Shown piece after piece: positions 16,253 to 24,642 of a stretch of 51,573 bases of DNA. Under the pieces are notes generated by a model. That model ran no database searches. It worked only from the letters and a program-made list of their open reading frames with translations, and was not told where the DNA came from. Source of the stretch: a virus. Each line of letters begins with the position of its first letter. Position 1 is the stretch's first letter. Both the position numbers and the translations under genes were made by a program. The stretch is taken from IMG/VR virus record IMGVR_UViG_3300010318_000007, positions 1-51,573 of that record. One strand, written 5' to 3'.

Positions 16253-17026
16253 ATGAAGAAACTTGTTTTAGTAACAGGCGGATTTGACCCTTTACACGAT
16301 GGTCACATTTCTTATTTTATTGATGCTAAAAAATTAGGTGATAAACTTATTGTTGGTATCAATAGTGACGAGTGGCTTAAACATAAAAAAGGTAAAGAGT
16401 TTCAAAATTTAGAAATCCGAACAACTATTATTAAACATTTGGATATGGTATCCGAGTGTATTCATTTTGACGACTCTGATGGCACTTCTTGTGATGCTAT
16501 CGAACTTCTCTTAAAAAAATATCCCGAAGACGAAATCATATTTGCTAACGGTGGAGATCGTAACGCAGATAACACACCCGAACATAAAAATTTTACAAAT
16601 AAAGACAGAGTTTCTTTTGCTTATAATATAGGTGATGAAAAGAAATACGGGTCACGAGACTTCCTTGCTTCTTGGGTCAATAATAAAGAAGAGCGACCAT
16701 GGGGGCATTACAAAGTACTTTATAGAGACGACGGTGTTAAAGTAAAAGAAATTGTTATTGATCCAGGCAAATCAATGTCTTATCAAAAACACAATAAACG
16801 TAATGAATTGTGGTTAGTTACAAAAGGTACAGTTTCTAATAATTATGAACACCCAAAAGATGATAGGCTAATAGCACAATCTATTATTGAAAAACATCAG
16901 TTCAAAAATATACAAGTGGGTGAATGGCATCAGTTAAATAACAATAGTGACGAAACGGTAAAATTGATAGAAATTCAGTACGGTGAAAAATGTACTGAAG
17001 AAGATATAGAAAGAAAAGATGGGTGA
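16253..17026 (+). CDS. Cytidylyltransferase-mannose-6-phosphate-isomerase-like cupin fusion
   Basis: This 257-residue protein has two domains. Residues 1-140 are a nucleotidyltransferase of the RfaE/TagD type, with GGFDPLHDGHISYF (9-22, the HxGH site) and GINSDEW. Residues 147-250 are a type II mannose-6-phosphate isomerase cupin, with ERPWGHYKVL, IDPGKSMSYQKHNKRNELW (metal-binding His/Glu) and VKLIEIQYGEKCTEEDI. The pairing suggests synthesis of an activated sugar or polyol for glycan building. Cellular homologues normally carry these as separate proteins or in other fusions. The short gene at 17019 overlaps its 3' end. Confidence 0.85.
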   Translation: MKKLVLVTGGFDPLHDGHISYFIDAKKLGDKLIVGINSDEWLKHKKGKEFQNLEIRTTIIKHLDMVSECIHFDDSDGTSCDAIELLLKKYPEDEIIFANGGDRNADNTPEHKNFTNKDRVSFAYNIGDEKKYGSRDFLASWVNNKEERPWGHYKVLYRDDGVKVKEIVIDPGKSMSYQKHNKRNELWLVTKGTVSNNYEHPKDDRLIAQSIIEKHQFKNIQVGEWHQLNNNSDETVKLIEIQYGEKCTEEDIERKDG

Positions 17027-17156
17027 TATTATTTTTAATATAATTTGGTATCCTTTATGTTTTATTCTACTACTAGGTGTGGTTTTATGGGCATGGATTT
17101 ACACAAGTTATCTAAGTATTAAAAATATTATTATTAATTTAATTAATGACAAATAG
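17019..17156 (+). CDS. 45-residue single-pass membrane protein
   Basis: This frame fills the gap between the fusion enzyme and the FkbM gene. The ATG lies 8 bases before the upstream stop, and the TAG lies 11 bases after the downstream ATG, so it overlaps both neighbours like other genes here. Residues 4-30 are strongly hydrophobic (IIFNIIWYPLCFILLLGVVL), followed by a polar, Asn/Lys-containing tail. It may anchor the surrounding glycan-type enzymes at the membrane, but this is only inference from position. Confidence 0.5.
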   Translation: MGDIIFNIIWYPLCFILLLGVVLWAWIYTSYLSIKNIIINLINDK

Positions 17157-17976
17157 TATTAGAACAAAACAGTGTAAACATGGTAAGTTTAGTTATTTTA
17201 CAAATGATACTATTATTGGACAAAGTTTAGACTTATACGGCGAATACTGTGAACAAGAGTTTATGGTAATGGCCCATTTGGTTAATCCAACTGATTATAT
17301 TTTAGATGTAGGTGCAAATATTGGATTACACACAGTATGGTTTGCCAAACACGCATTTCAAGGACACATTAGTTCTTTTGAACCTAACGAATTTAATAGA
17401 CAGTTACTAGTTCAAAATTTAAGACAAAATCATTGTATGAATGTTGAACTATACACAAACGTTGTAGGTGATAGAACAGGATCTTGTTTTATAAGTTCTT
17501 ATAGTCCAAACGTTCCGGGTAATTACGGAGAATGTAGTGTATTAGAAGATCGCAAAGGTGCATTTCACGCCGCTCAAATGGTTACAATAGACTCGCTTAA
17601 ACCTGTAAAGTGTGACTTTATGAAAATAGATGTTGAGGGATATGAACCTCAAGTTTTAAGTGGTGCTATCGAAACAATTAAAAAATATCATCCTAGTATG
17701 CTAATAGAAGTAAACGATAGCAAAGAACATATTAATTATATTTGGGATACCTTAAATCCTTTAGGATATTTAATGTGGTGGTTACCGGTAAGAAACTATA
17801 ATCCAGCAAATTATGCCGGAAATAAAACAAATATATTTTTAAATAGTGGTGTTATAAATTTAGTTGTAGCACACAAAACAAAAGCAAAACTAGAGTTTTT
17901 AGATTCCGCTCTAAATTCGGTAATCGACAGAAACGATAGTTATGCAAAAGTTCATCAGAGACTTCATAAACATTGA
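17146..17976 (+). CDS. FkbM-family methyltransferase
   Basis: This is a 276-residue SAM-dependent methyltransferase. Motif I is YILDVGANIGLHTVWFA (about 46-62), followed by SSFEPNEFNRQLL (acidic SAM-ribose site), and the family signature FMKIDVEGYEPQVLSGA (about 162-178). FkbM enzymes O-methylate sugars and polyketides, and are common in glycan clusters and marine phages. With the upstream methyltransferase and nucleotidyltransferase it forms a probable glycan-modification operon. A sigma70-like promoter follows immediately. Confidence 0.88.
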   Translation: MTNSIRTKQCKHGKFSYFTNDTIIGQSLDLYGEYCEQEFMVMAHLVNPTDYILDVGANIGLHTVWFAKHAFQGHISSFEPNEFNRQLLVQNLRQNHCMNVELYTNVVGDRTGSCFISSYSPNVPGNYGECSVLEDRKGAFHAAQMVTIDSLKPVKCDFMKIDVEGYEPQVLSGAIETIKKYHPSMLIEVNDSKEHINYIWDTLNPLGYLMWWLPVRNYNPANYAGNKTNIFLNSGVINLVVAHKTKAKLEFLDSALNSVIDRNDSYAKVHQRLHKH

Positions 17977-18001
17977 CAATTTCTCTTTAATCGTATATAG
18001 T
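17973..18001 (+). promoter_or_regulatory. Sigma70-like promoter
   Basis: TTGACA (17973-17978) and TATAGT (17996-18001) are spaced by 17 bases. It overlaps the FkbM stop and lies 26 bases before the next gene. Confidence 0.65.
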
Positions 18002-18026
18002 ATGTATATACATTAAGGAGAAAAAA

Positions 18027-18233
18027 ATGGTTAACAAGTATATAGTAAAGTATATTTTAGATGATGATCCCCGAAGTCAAGAAGCCATACTTTTAGCAGA
18101 AACTAAAGCAGAAGCAGAAAAGCAAATACTTGATGAGTTTACAGGTTTTGCAGATTATGTTAAAGTTGTTAGTGTTGATGCTGAAACTACCCTTAATAAA
18201 TTCCGTAAAAACGCAGAAGATTTTTTTGTTTAA
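18027..18233 (+). CDS. Small hypothetical protein (early type)
   Basis: This is a 68-residue acidic protein with its own promoter and AAGGAG before the ATG. It alternates strands and helices (KYIVKYILDDD ... KAEAEKQILDEF), a size and plan typical of early host-takeover proteins. No family was recognised. Confidence 0.7.
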   Translation: MVNKYIVKYILDDDPRSQEAILLAETKAEAEKQILDEFTGFADYVKVVSVDAETTLNKFRKNAEDFFV

Positions 18234-18277
18234 CTGTAAACCCTTGATTTATAAGGCATAGTAAATACATAAAAAGG

Positions 18278-18305
18278 TTGACAGATGTATAGTCTATGTT
18301 ATTAT
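18278..18305 (+). promoter_or_regulatory. Sigma70-like promoter
   Basis: GGTTGACA (-35 at 18278-18283) and TATTAT (18300-18305) are 16 bases apart. It drives the gene at 18335. Confidence 0.7.
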
Positions 18306-18334
18306 AAATTATAGTTAAGAAACAGGAGAAACAT

Positions 18335-18700
18335 ATGAATGATGCACTGAAACAAGCAGTTGAGCAAGTAGTTGAAACAATGAAACAAGACTACATTAAC
18401 TGGTCAACTCAAAATGGTAAAAAACCTTTAAACGGATATCACCAAGAAGTTATTGATAATTGGAACATAGAAATCCAAGAAGGAAATAAGTATATTAAAC
18501 TTGTTAAAAAAGACCACAAAAGTTCATTTGGTGGTGGTAGTGTTAATGGTTTCATTGTTAAAACACCAACAAAAGGTTTTGTAGAAGGCGATATGCTTAA
18601 GGCGGCTAGTTATAATATGCCAGCAACAAATTTTAAACGTGGTAACGTTTTTGAAGATGCCAACAATGCCAGTATTGCTCGTTGGACAGGAATTATGTAA
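18335..18700 (+). CDS. Hypothetical protein (early type)
   Basis: This is a 121-residue basic, soluble protein with AGGAG upstream. Its pattern (KLVKKDHKSSFGGGSVNGFIVKT, GFVEGDMLKAASYN) is unfamiliar; the Gly-rich turn may be a loop. It is directly followed, with no gap, by the HD hydrolase gene, so the two are co-transcribed from the promoter at 18278. Confidence 0.7.
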   Translation: MNDALKQAVEQVVETMKQDYINWSTQNGKKPLNGYHQEVIDNWNIEIQEGNKYIKLVKKDHKSSFGGGSVNGFIVKTPTKGFVEGDMLKAASYNMPATNFKRGNVFEDANNASIARWTGIM

Positions 18701-19213
18701 ATGGAAAAAGCAGAGTTTATTGCAAAAGCAAAACAATTTGCCCAAGAGGCACACGATGGACAAGTCCGTAAATATACGGGTTTACCTTATGTAACTCACA
18801 CAGAAGAAGTAGCACAAATTGTAGATAATTATAACGGCAGTAAAGAAATGATCGCCGCCGCATTATTGCATGATACAGTAGAAGATACTTCGGTTACATT
18901 ACAAGATATTGAAAAAGAATTCGGATCATCAACGGCTGATATGGTTAAATGGTTAACAGATACAAGCCGTCCTGAAGATGGAAATCGTGCAGTACGAAAA
19001 GAAATTGATCGTAATCGATTAAGTCAAGCACCAGCGGCAGTTCAGTTAATTAAAGCGGCTGATATGATTAGTAATGGTAAAGACATTAAAATAAACGATC
19101 CTAATTTTGCAAAAGTTTACATTGAAGAAATGAAGTTATTGTTAGCCGCAATGACTAAAATTCATTCAATGGATATATACAAAGAAGCAGAGGCGGTAGT
19201 AAATGTACAATGA
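18701..19213 (+). CDS. MESH1-like HD hydrolase, putative (p)ppGpp hydrolase
   Basis: This is a 170-residue single-domain HD hydrolase of the RelA/SpoT hydrolase (MESH1) type. Metal and nucleotide residues are visible as H33 (LPYVTH), H57-D58 and E61-D62 (LLHDTVEDT), and D121 with N125 (LIKAADMISNGK). There is no synthetase domain, which matches the small alarmone hydrolase plan. It would split ppGpp to GDP and pyrophosphate, relieving stringent repression of host metabolism and nucleotide synthesis; small MESH1 enzymes can also act on NADPH. The adjacent sigma70-type promoter suggests early expression. The substrate is inferred from family. Confidence 0.82.
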   Translation: MEKAEFIAKAKQFAQEAHDGQVRKYTGLPYVTHTEEVAQIVDNYNGSKEMIAAALLHDTVEDTSVTLQDIEKEFGSSTADMVKWLTDTSRPEDGNRAVRKEIDRNRLSQAPAAVQLIKAADMISNGKDIKINDPNFAKVYIEEMKLLLAAMTKIHSMDIYKEAEAVVNVQ

Positions 19214-19409
19214 CACAGACCCATTAGATAAGGTTACTGTTACTTGCACTGATAACGATAAAGTCTTTGAAGGTCATATTTTAAGACAAGGAAAAGACAC
19301 TATTAGAGTTGCTATTGAAGGAACACCTTTAAATTTCCAAAAGTATAATAATAAAGGTCTTTGGATAGCAAACTATCAAGGCATGGAATTCACCTTTCTA
19401 TTGCAATGA
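19203..19409 (+). CDS. Small hypothetical protein
   Basis: This is a 68-residue protein overlapping the HD hydrolase by 11 bases and the next gene by 4 (ATGA). It reads as alternating short strands (VTVTCTDNDKVFEGHILRQGKDTIRVAIEGT), suggesting a small beta-barrel. No family was recognised. Confidence 0.65.
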   Translation: MYNDTDPLDKVTVTCTDNDKVFEGHILRQGKDTIRVAIEGTPLNFQKYNNKGLWIANYQGMEFTFLLQ

Positions 19410-19726
19410 AATTAGACTTACACGGAAAAACAATTCACGAGGCGTGGCAAACGTTTAAATCACATACTGAGATATGTAAGTTAAATGGCGTTCGTAAGTT
19501 TGTGGTTATAACAGGATATGGCAAAATATATGAAGAATTGCCTAGATGGACCGACAGTATTTCTTGCATTTCTGAAGTAAAATCCATGGCTCCTAACTAT
19601 GGTTCTTACGAAATAGTGTTAAAAAAGAACAAAAAAGAACATATAGTAGAAATAGGTACAAAAAACCCAATAAAATCAAGGGTAAATTTATCTCCATTGT
19701 TGCAAAAATACGGCAAAAAAGGTTGA
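19406..19726 (+). CDS. Smr-domain-like protein
   Basis: This is a 106-residue protein. I use the ATG at 19406, overlapping the upstream TGA, because it begins directly with the Smr signature KLDLHGKTIHEAWQTF. That is followed by FVVITGYGKIYEELPRW, equivalent to the TGxG loop of Smr domains. Smr domains bind or nick branched nucleic acids or cleave RNA on stalled ribosomes. Free-standing small Smr proteins occur in bacteria. The basic C-terminal half is less conserved. The link to tmRNA-type ribosome rescue is speculative. Confidence 0.65.
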   Translation: MKLDLHGKTIHEAWQTFKSHTEICKLNGVRKFVVITGYGKIYEELPRWTDSISCISEVKSMAPNYGSYEIVLKKNKKEHIVEIGTKNPIKSRVNLSPLLQKYGKKG

Positions 19727-19750
19727 CAGAATGCCGAATGATGCTATTAT
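19723..19750 (+). promoter_or_regulatory. Sigma70-like promoter
   Basis: GGTTGACA (-35 at 19723-19728) and TATTAT (19745-19750) are 16 bases apart, overlapping the previous stop. It drives the gene at 19785. Confidence 0.7.
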
Positions 19751-19784
19751 AAAATAGTAAGTTAAACAAAAGGAGATATAGAAA

Positions 19785-20222
19785 ATGGCATATGTTAATA
19801 AAGAAGACGTTAAAGCAATTAGAAACGAACTTAAAAAGCAATTCCCAAACATCAAATTTAGTGTTACAAAAGATCATAGTTCAAGTGTACAGATTACACT
19901 AGTATCTGGAGACATTGACTTTTATGATGGATCTTTAGACACATTTGACAAATACAGCCAAACTATTAGACCTTTTACAGGTTCAACTCAAATTAATCAA
20001 TATCATACACACTTTTATGGTATTCATAAAGACTTATTTGATAAGATTTATGAAATTGCCAAAACTGCACCAATTAACGGTGAAGGATATCATAAAGGAA
20101 AAGGTTGGTTTGATGAATCAGATTCAATGACTGATTATTTCCATACTGCTTACTACATTAACATTTCGGTAGGTAAATGGGATAAGAATTACGAAGTTGT
20201 TAAGCAAAAGGTAGCGGCATAA
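19785..20222 (+). CDS. LPD29-like hypothetical protein
   Basis: This is a 145-residue protein with AGGAGA upstream. The N-terminus, YVNKEDVKAIRNELKKQF followed by PNIKFSV, matches the LPD29 type of polyvalent-protein-associated domain known from phages and conjugative elements. The rest has Tyr/His-rich strands (THFYGIHKDLFD, FHTAYYINISVGKWD). It is a monocistronic early-type gene between two strong promoters, consistent with an infection-onset function that is not known. Confidence 0.65.
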   Translation: MAYVNKEDVKAIRNELKKQFPNIKFSVTKDHSSSVQITLVSGDIDFYDGSLDTFDKYSQTIRPFTGSTQINQYHTHFYGIHKDLFDKIYEIAKTAPINGEGYHKGKGWFDESDSMTDYFHTAYYINISVGKWDKNYEVVKQKVAA

Positions 20223-20231
20223 CTATAAAGG

Positions 20232-20259
20232 TTGACAGATTAGCAATAGATGTTAATAT
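20232..20259 (+). promoter_or_regulatory. Sigma70-like promoter
   Basis: GGTTGACA (-35 at 20232-20237) and TAATAT (20254-20259) are 16 bases apart. It lies 36 bases before the AAA ATPase gene. Confidence 0.7.
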
Positions 20260-20295
20260 AACAATATAAACGAAAACTAACGAATAGGAGAAATA

Positions 20296-21324
20296 ATGAA
20301 TAGTTACGTTTTAATTAAAGAAGGTTCATACAGGAACCAAACAATCAAAAACAAAGTCTTTCCGTTGGTAAAGAATGTACAAGACAGTAAAACAGGAATG
20401 TTTATTACTGTAGACGGTACTGAAGGCTTTGATAATCCAAAAATTAGGGTGAAAATAAAATCCCCTACCAGTGTTACTTTCGTAGATAGAAGTGAGTATG
20501 CTAGTCAAGTAGAAGCAAACACTCCTAAAGAAAGTTCAAAACTTACTGCTAAAGATGAAACAAGGATTGTAGAAATCGCTCAAAGGTTTGAGATCCTTGA
20601 TGAGATGACCACTGCTCTTAAGAATGGTGATGTAAGAGCAATGATTGTTACAGGCCCTCCAGGGGTTGGTAAGTCCTACGGTGTTGAAACTACACTTGAA
20701 GAACAAAGTGGTTTTGATGACCTTGCCGGTAATAGAAAATTTGAATTTGTAAAAGGTGCTATGACAGCCTTAGGGTTGTATGCAAAACTTTATGAGTTTT
20801 CAAATAGTGGTAACGTTGTAGTGTTCGATGACTGTGACAGTGTACTACTTGATGACCTTGCACTTAACATTCTAAAGGCGGCACTTGATAGTGGTGCTAG
20901 ACGTAGAATTTATTGGAACGCCGATTCTGCCAAATTAAGAGCAGAAGGTATTCCTAATAGTTTCGACTTTAGAGGTAGTGTGTGTTTTATCACTAACATT
21001 AAATTCGACCATGTTAAATCTAAGAAGTTAAAAGATCACTTAGATGCTTTGATGTCAAGATGTCACTACATTGATTTGACACTTGATACAGAAAGAGACA
21101 AGTATCTAAGGATTCAACAAATTGCTAGAAAAGGTGATTTGTTTGCTAATTACAAAAACTTCAATGATGAAGACAAGCAAGAAATCCTAGAGTTCATGTT
21201 CCAAAAAAGAAAGTTCTTAAGAGAAATGAGTTTGAGAATGGCTCTTAAGATTGCTGACTTGAAAAAACTAAATTCAAGTAATTGGAAAATGTTGGCAGAA
21301 AATACTTGTATGCGAAGAGCATAA
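20296..21324 (+). CDS. AAA-family ATPase
   Basis: This is a 342-residue protein with AGGAG upstream. A strand-rich N-terminal domain of about 85 residues is followed by an AAA core, with Walker A GPPGVGKS (120-127), Walker B VVVFDDCD (about 173-180), and sensor-like CFITNIKFDH (about 232-241). A helical C-terminus follows. The final VLLDD and ARRRIYWN segments suggest a ring ATPase remodelling a nucleoprotein. It has its own promoter and terminator-like hairpin, so it is an independent transcription unit. The exact role is unknown. Confidence 0.8.
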   Translation: MNSYVLIKEGSYRNQTIKNKVFPLVKNVQDSKTGMFITVDGTEGFDNPKIRVKIKSPTSVTFVDRSEYASQVEANTPKESSKLTAKDETRIVEIAQRFEILDEMTTALKNGDVRAMIVTGPPGVGKSYGVETTLEEQSGFDDLAGNRKFEFVKGAMTALGLYAKLYEFSNSGNVVVFDDCDSVLLDDLALNILKAALDSGARRRIYWNADSAKLRAEGIPNSFDFRGSVCFITNIKFDHVKSKKLKDHLDALMSRCHYIDLTLDTERDKYLRIQQIARKGDLFANYKNFNDEDKQEILEFMFQKRKFLREMSLRMALKIADLKKLNSSNWKMLAENTCMRRA

Positions 21325-21332
21325 ACTAATTT

Positions 21333-21354
21333 AAATGGCCCTTCGGGGCCATTT
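21333..21354 (+). terminator. Hairpin after the AAA ATPase gene
   Basis: AAATGGCC pairs perfectly with GGCCATTT around a CTTCGG loop. Only CCC follows rather than a T-run, so it is a stable mRNA end or an imperfect terminator. Confidence 0.6.
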
Positions 21355-21375
21355 CCCAACACAAGGAACAGAACA

Positions 21376-22602
21376 ATGCATCAACCAGAAGACTTAGAAT
21401 ATTGCCTTAAGGTAGCAGTTGGAATTATTCAAAGTCCTATACCTCCAAAATTTACACATAAGCCAATTAGTTTGGCAAATTATGATGTTGGGTTTATTAA
21501 TAATGCAGTTCGTAGTATTAATAAAGGAGACGGACTTAGTGATAAGCAACGTGAACTTACAGTTAAGTTAGTATCTAAATATACAAGGCAATTTAAAAAA
21601 CTTGGTATTGATGTAACGACGATAATACAAAACCCTATTTTTTCTAGCCCATTAAGGCAAGTAGATAGGACTCGTTATATTGGTTTAGAAGAAGATACTA
21701 TTGTAGTTAAATTTCCTTATAACAAAGATATGATTAGGGAATTCCAATCTATAGTAAAAAAATTAAAGTCTACTAAGACTGCTTTTAACAAGCAAGATAA
21801 GATTTATAACACAACTTATAACGAATATAATTTAATGGTCATTTTCAATTGGTCAGCAAAGTATAACTTTGATTATTCGGACAAGTTTTTAGAAATACAA
21901 AAACAGTGTAAAGGTATTTTAAGTAATAGAAGTAATTATGCAATACAGTTAATAGTTAAAGATGATAAAACTGAATTAAGAAATGCGCCAGATACTTTAG
22001 CAGAGTATTGGACAAGTAAAATGCAGTTGATGCCAATTAAAGAACAAATAGTAGCCGCGGCAGATCAAAATATTGATATAGTAAATGAAAGCAATTTAAT
22101 AAAACTAAGTTCTGTAGGTGAAAAAATATTACAGGCTAGAGGTGGTAAATTTGATTGGTTAAATACAACGCCGGAAGAAATATACAATTCGGCAGTTAAT
22201 GAGTTTGGGTTTAATCGAGTGGCATTTATTGCAGATGGTAGAACAATAACAGATGAACTTGCACAGAACCTCGTTAATTTGGTGTCTAAATTGGGCAAAG
22301 ACGTCTGTACAGTGCAGTTGAAAACCAATAAGCAGTTATTTAAAGCCAATAAATCCTTGACACAGGATATTAAATTTGCTATACTAGATAGTGTTCAAAG
22401 GTATTCGAATCCAAAAGTAAAACACAATTGGAAACCTGATTTTATAATCAGTACAAATACCATAAGCAAATATAGGCAATACGGGTTTAATATTATTGGC
22501 GGACAGACTGGTGTGTCACTTAATACAGATGCTTGGATATGTCACTATACTTACGGAAGCGATTTAAGGAATAATAGTGCCAAAAGCAAAATTAATAATT
22601 AA
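21376..22602 (+). CDS. Conserved protein upstream of uvsW, HARP-like region
   Basis: This is a 408-residue protein. The segment GLSDKQRELTVKLVSKYTRQFKKLGID followed by RYIGLEEDTIVVKFPYNKDMI resembles N-terminal regions of HARP-type annealing helicases, but no helicase motifs follow. The rest (about 170-400) is strand/helix-rich, with LSSVGEKILQARGGKFDW and KPDFIISTNTIS. Its 3' end overlaps uvsW by 26 bases in another frame, implying coupled translation and probably a joint function in branch processing. The similarity is by eye only. Confidence 0.6.
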   Translation: MHQPEDLEYCLKVAVGIIQSPIPPKFTHKPISLANYDVGFINNAVRSINKGDGLSDKQRELTVKLVSKYTRQFKKLGIDVTTIIQNPIFSSPLRQVDRTRYIGLEEDTIVVKFPYNKDMIREFQSIVKKLKSTKTAFNKQDKIYNTTYNEYNLMVIFNWSAKYNFDYSDKFLEIQKQCKGILSNRSNYAIQLIVKDDKTELRNAPDTLAEYWTSKMQLMPIKEQIVAAADQNIDIVNESNLIKLSSVGEKILQARGGKFDWLNTTPEEIYNSAVNEFGFNRVAFIADGRTITDELAQNLVNLVSKLGKDVCTVQLKTNKQLFKANKSLTQDIKFAILDSVQRYSNPKVKHNWKPDFIISTNTISKYRQYGFNIIGGQTGVSLNTDAWICHYTYGSDLRNNSAKSKINN

Positions 22603-24037
22603 AGATGAAGTTAATGTATCTATAAAAGGACTTGAATTAGACGCTAGAAGGCGTCTACTTAATATGTTCAAGTTTGAAGTTCCTTATGCAAGATATCTTC
22701 CAGCAGTTAGATTAGGTAGATGGGACGGTAAGGTTAGTTACTTTCAATTAGGTGGCAGTACTTATATAAATCTTCTTCCACAGATTATTCCAGTGTTAGA
22801 AGAAATGAAGTATCAAATTGATTTAGAAGATTTGAGACAGTACAAAACTAAGTTTGAATTTAACGAAGTAACTGCTGATGCATTTGCACATAAATCTTGG
22901 CCCAAAGGACATCCTGTAGAAGGACAGCCTGTAGTTTTACGTGACTACCAAGTAGAAATTATTAATAACTTTTTATCTAATCCTCAAAGTTTGCAAGAAA
23001 TTGCCACAGGTGCAGGTAAAACTTTAGTAACTGCGGCATTGAGTAGTATTACAGAACAATATGGTAGAAGTATTGTAATTGTTCCAAACAAAAGCCTAGT
23101 TACACAAACAGAAGAAGACTATGTTAATTTAGGATTAGATGTAGGTGTGTTTTATGGTGACAGAAAAGAATTTGGCCACACACATACAATTTGTACTTGG
23201 CAAAGTTTAAACATATTATTAAAAAATACAAAGAATCATATAGCACCTATAAGCATTGAAGAATTTTTAGAAGGTGTTAATTGTGTTATTGTAGATGAAG
23301 TGCATATGGCAAAAGCAGATGCATTAAAAACATTATTAACTGGCCCAATGGCAACTATTCCAATTCGTTGGGGATTAACAGGAACTATACCAAAAGAAGA
23401 TTATGAGTTTATGAGTCTTTTGGTAAGTTTAGGAGAAGTTGTTGGAAAGAAAAGTGCAAGTGAATTACAAGAAGCCGGAGTACTTGCAAACTGCGAAGTT
23501 AATGTTGTACAATTAGTTGACCATGGAGATTATGGAAATTATCAAAGTGAATTAAAGTATTTGTTAACAAATGATAAAAGATTAGAATACTTGGCTACAC
23601 TAGTTAGTAAAGTGGGCGAAGAAGGAAATGTACTTGTTTTAGTAGATAGAGTTGAAGCAGGTAAAGAATTAGTTAAGAAGATTGGAAACAAAGCAGTATT
23701 CATTAGTGGAGCAACAAAAGCCACTGATAGAAAAGAGCATTACGATGAAGTTGCTAGTGTAAACGATAAGATTATTGTTGCAACATATGGAGTTGCGGCT
23801 GTAGGTATTAATATACCTAGGATATTTAATCTAGTATTAATCGAGCCTGGTAAAAGTTTTGTAAGAGTAATACAAAGCATTGGCAGAGGAATTCGTAAAG
23901 CACAAGACAAAGACTTTGTAAAAATATGGGATATAACGTCTACCTGCAAATATGCAAAAAGACATTTAACAAAACGAAAGAACTTCTATAAAGAAGCCAA
24001 TTATCCTTTTGTAGTAGAAAAAGTACAATGGGATTAA
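22577..24037 (+). CDS. uvsW: UvsW-like DNA helicase
   Basis: This is a 486-residue superfamily 2 helicase. It starts with GTG, supported by AAGGA upstream and by the conserved first residues. The N-terminal substrate-recognition domain has ARYLPAVRLGRWDGKV, as in T4 UvsW. Motif I is TGAGKT (144-149), motif II is VDEVHMA (about 240), motif III is GLTGTIP, and the C-terminal motif VI is QSIGRGIR. UvsW unwinds R-loops and Holliday junctions and switches origin-driven to recombination-driven replication. Length matches T4 UvsW (about 500). Confidence 0.92.
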   Translation: MPKAKLIIKDEVNVSIKGLELDARRRLLNMFKFEVPYARYLPAVRLGRWDGKVSYFQLGGSTYINLLPQIIPVLEEMKYQIDLEDLRQYKTKFEFNEVTADAFAHKSWPKGHPVEGQPVVLRDYQVEIINNFLSNPQSLQEIATGAGKTLVTAALSSITEQYGRSIVIVPNKSLVTQTEEDYVNLGLDVGVFYGDRKEFGHTHTICTWQSLNILLKNTKNHIAPISIEEFLEGVNCVIVDEVHMAKADALKTLLTGPMATIPIRWGLTGTIPKEDYEFMSLLVSLGEVVGKKSASELQEAGVLANCEVNVVQLVDHGDYGNYQSELKYLLTNDKRLEYLATLVSKVGEEGNVLVLVDRVEAGKELVKKIGNKAVFISGATKATDRKEHYDEVASVNDKIIVATYGVAAVGINIPRIFNLVLIEPGKSFVRVIQSIGRGIRKAQDKDFVKIWDITSTCKYAKRHLTKRKNFYKEANYPFVVEKVQWD

Positions 24038-24054
24038 AAATGGAGAAAGAACAA

Positions 24055-24642
24055 ATGGATAAAAATAAAAAACCTTCAGTGCCAGTAACACCACCAAAAC
24101 AACCTGGTATGCTTATGTGGGACGCAGGTATCTACTACTTTAGTGATCCTTTTACTTCAGATTCGACAAAGCCAGTTATTCAATGGGTAATTGAAAAAAA
24201 CTTAACACCTTCGTCTGAAAGACCTAAAGAACTAACACTTGTTATTAATAGTCCAGGTGGAGATGTACATAGTGCCTTTGCATTAATTGACACAATGAAA
24301 GGTAGTGCTATACCTATTAAAACTGTAGGACTAGGTCTTATTGCAAGTTGTGGTATACTTACTTTTATGAGCGGTACTAAAGGCAGACGTATTGTCACAC
24401 CTAATACAAGTATTTTATCACATCAATACAGTTGGGGTTCAGGCGGTAAAGAACATGAGTTGTTTGCTAGAGTTAGAGAGTTCGAACTTTCAAGTCAACG
24501 TATGATGGAACATTATAAAAAATGCACAGGCTTAACTGAAAAGAAAATCAGAGAAGTATTATTGCCAGCAGAAGATGTATGGCTAAGTGCTCAAGAGGCA
24601 GTTAAGTACGGAATTGCAGACAAAATTAAAGAGGTATATTAA
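24055..24642 (+). CDS. ClpP-like serine protease
   Basis: This is a protein of about 195 residues of the ClpP fold. I use the ATG at 24055, which has GGAGA 9 bases upstream; ATGs at 24040 and 24028 are alternatives. The oxyanion loop is INSPGGDVHSAF (about 65-75). The catalytic Ser is S98 in GLIASCGI and the His is H123 in ILSHQYSW. The C-terminal ADKIKEVY strand is typical. It may work with a host ClpX/ClpA-type unfoldase, or act in phage-specific proteolysis. The phage also encodes a tmRNA whose LAA-ending tag is a ClpXP-type degron. It overlaps the next gene by one base. Confidence 0.88.
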   Translation: MDKNKKPSVPVTPPKQPGMLMWDAGIYYFSDPFTSDSTKPVIQWVIEKNLTPSSERPKELTLVINSPGGDVHSAFALIDTMKGSAIPIKTVGLGLIASCGILTFMSGTKGRRIVTPNTSILSHQYSWGSGGKEHELFARVREFELSSQRMMEHYKKCTGLTEKKIREVLLPAEDVWLSAQEAVKYGIADKIKEVY

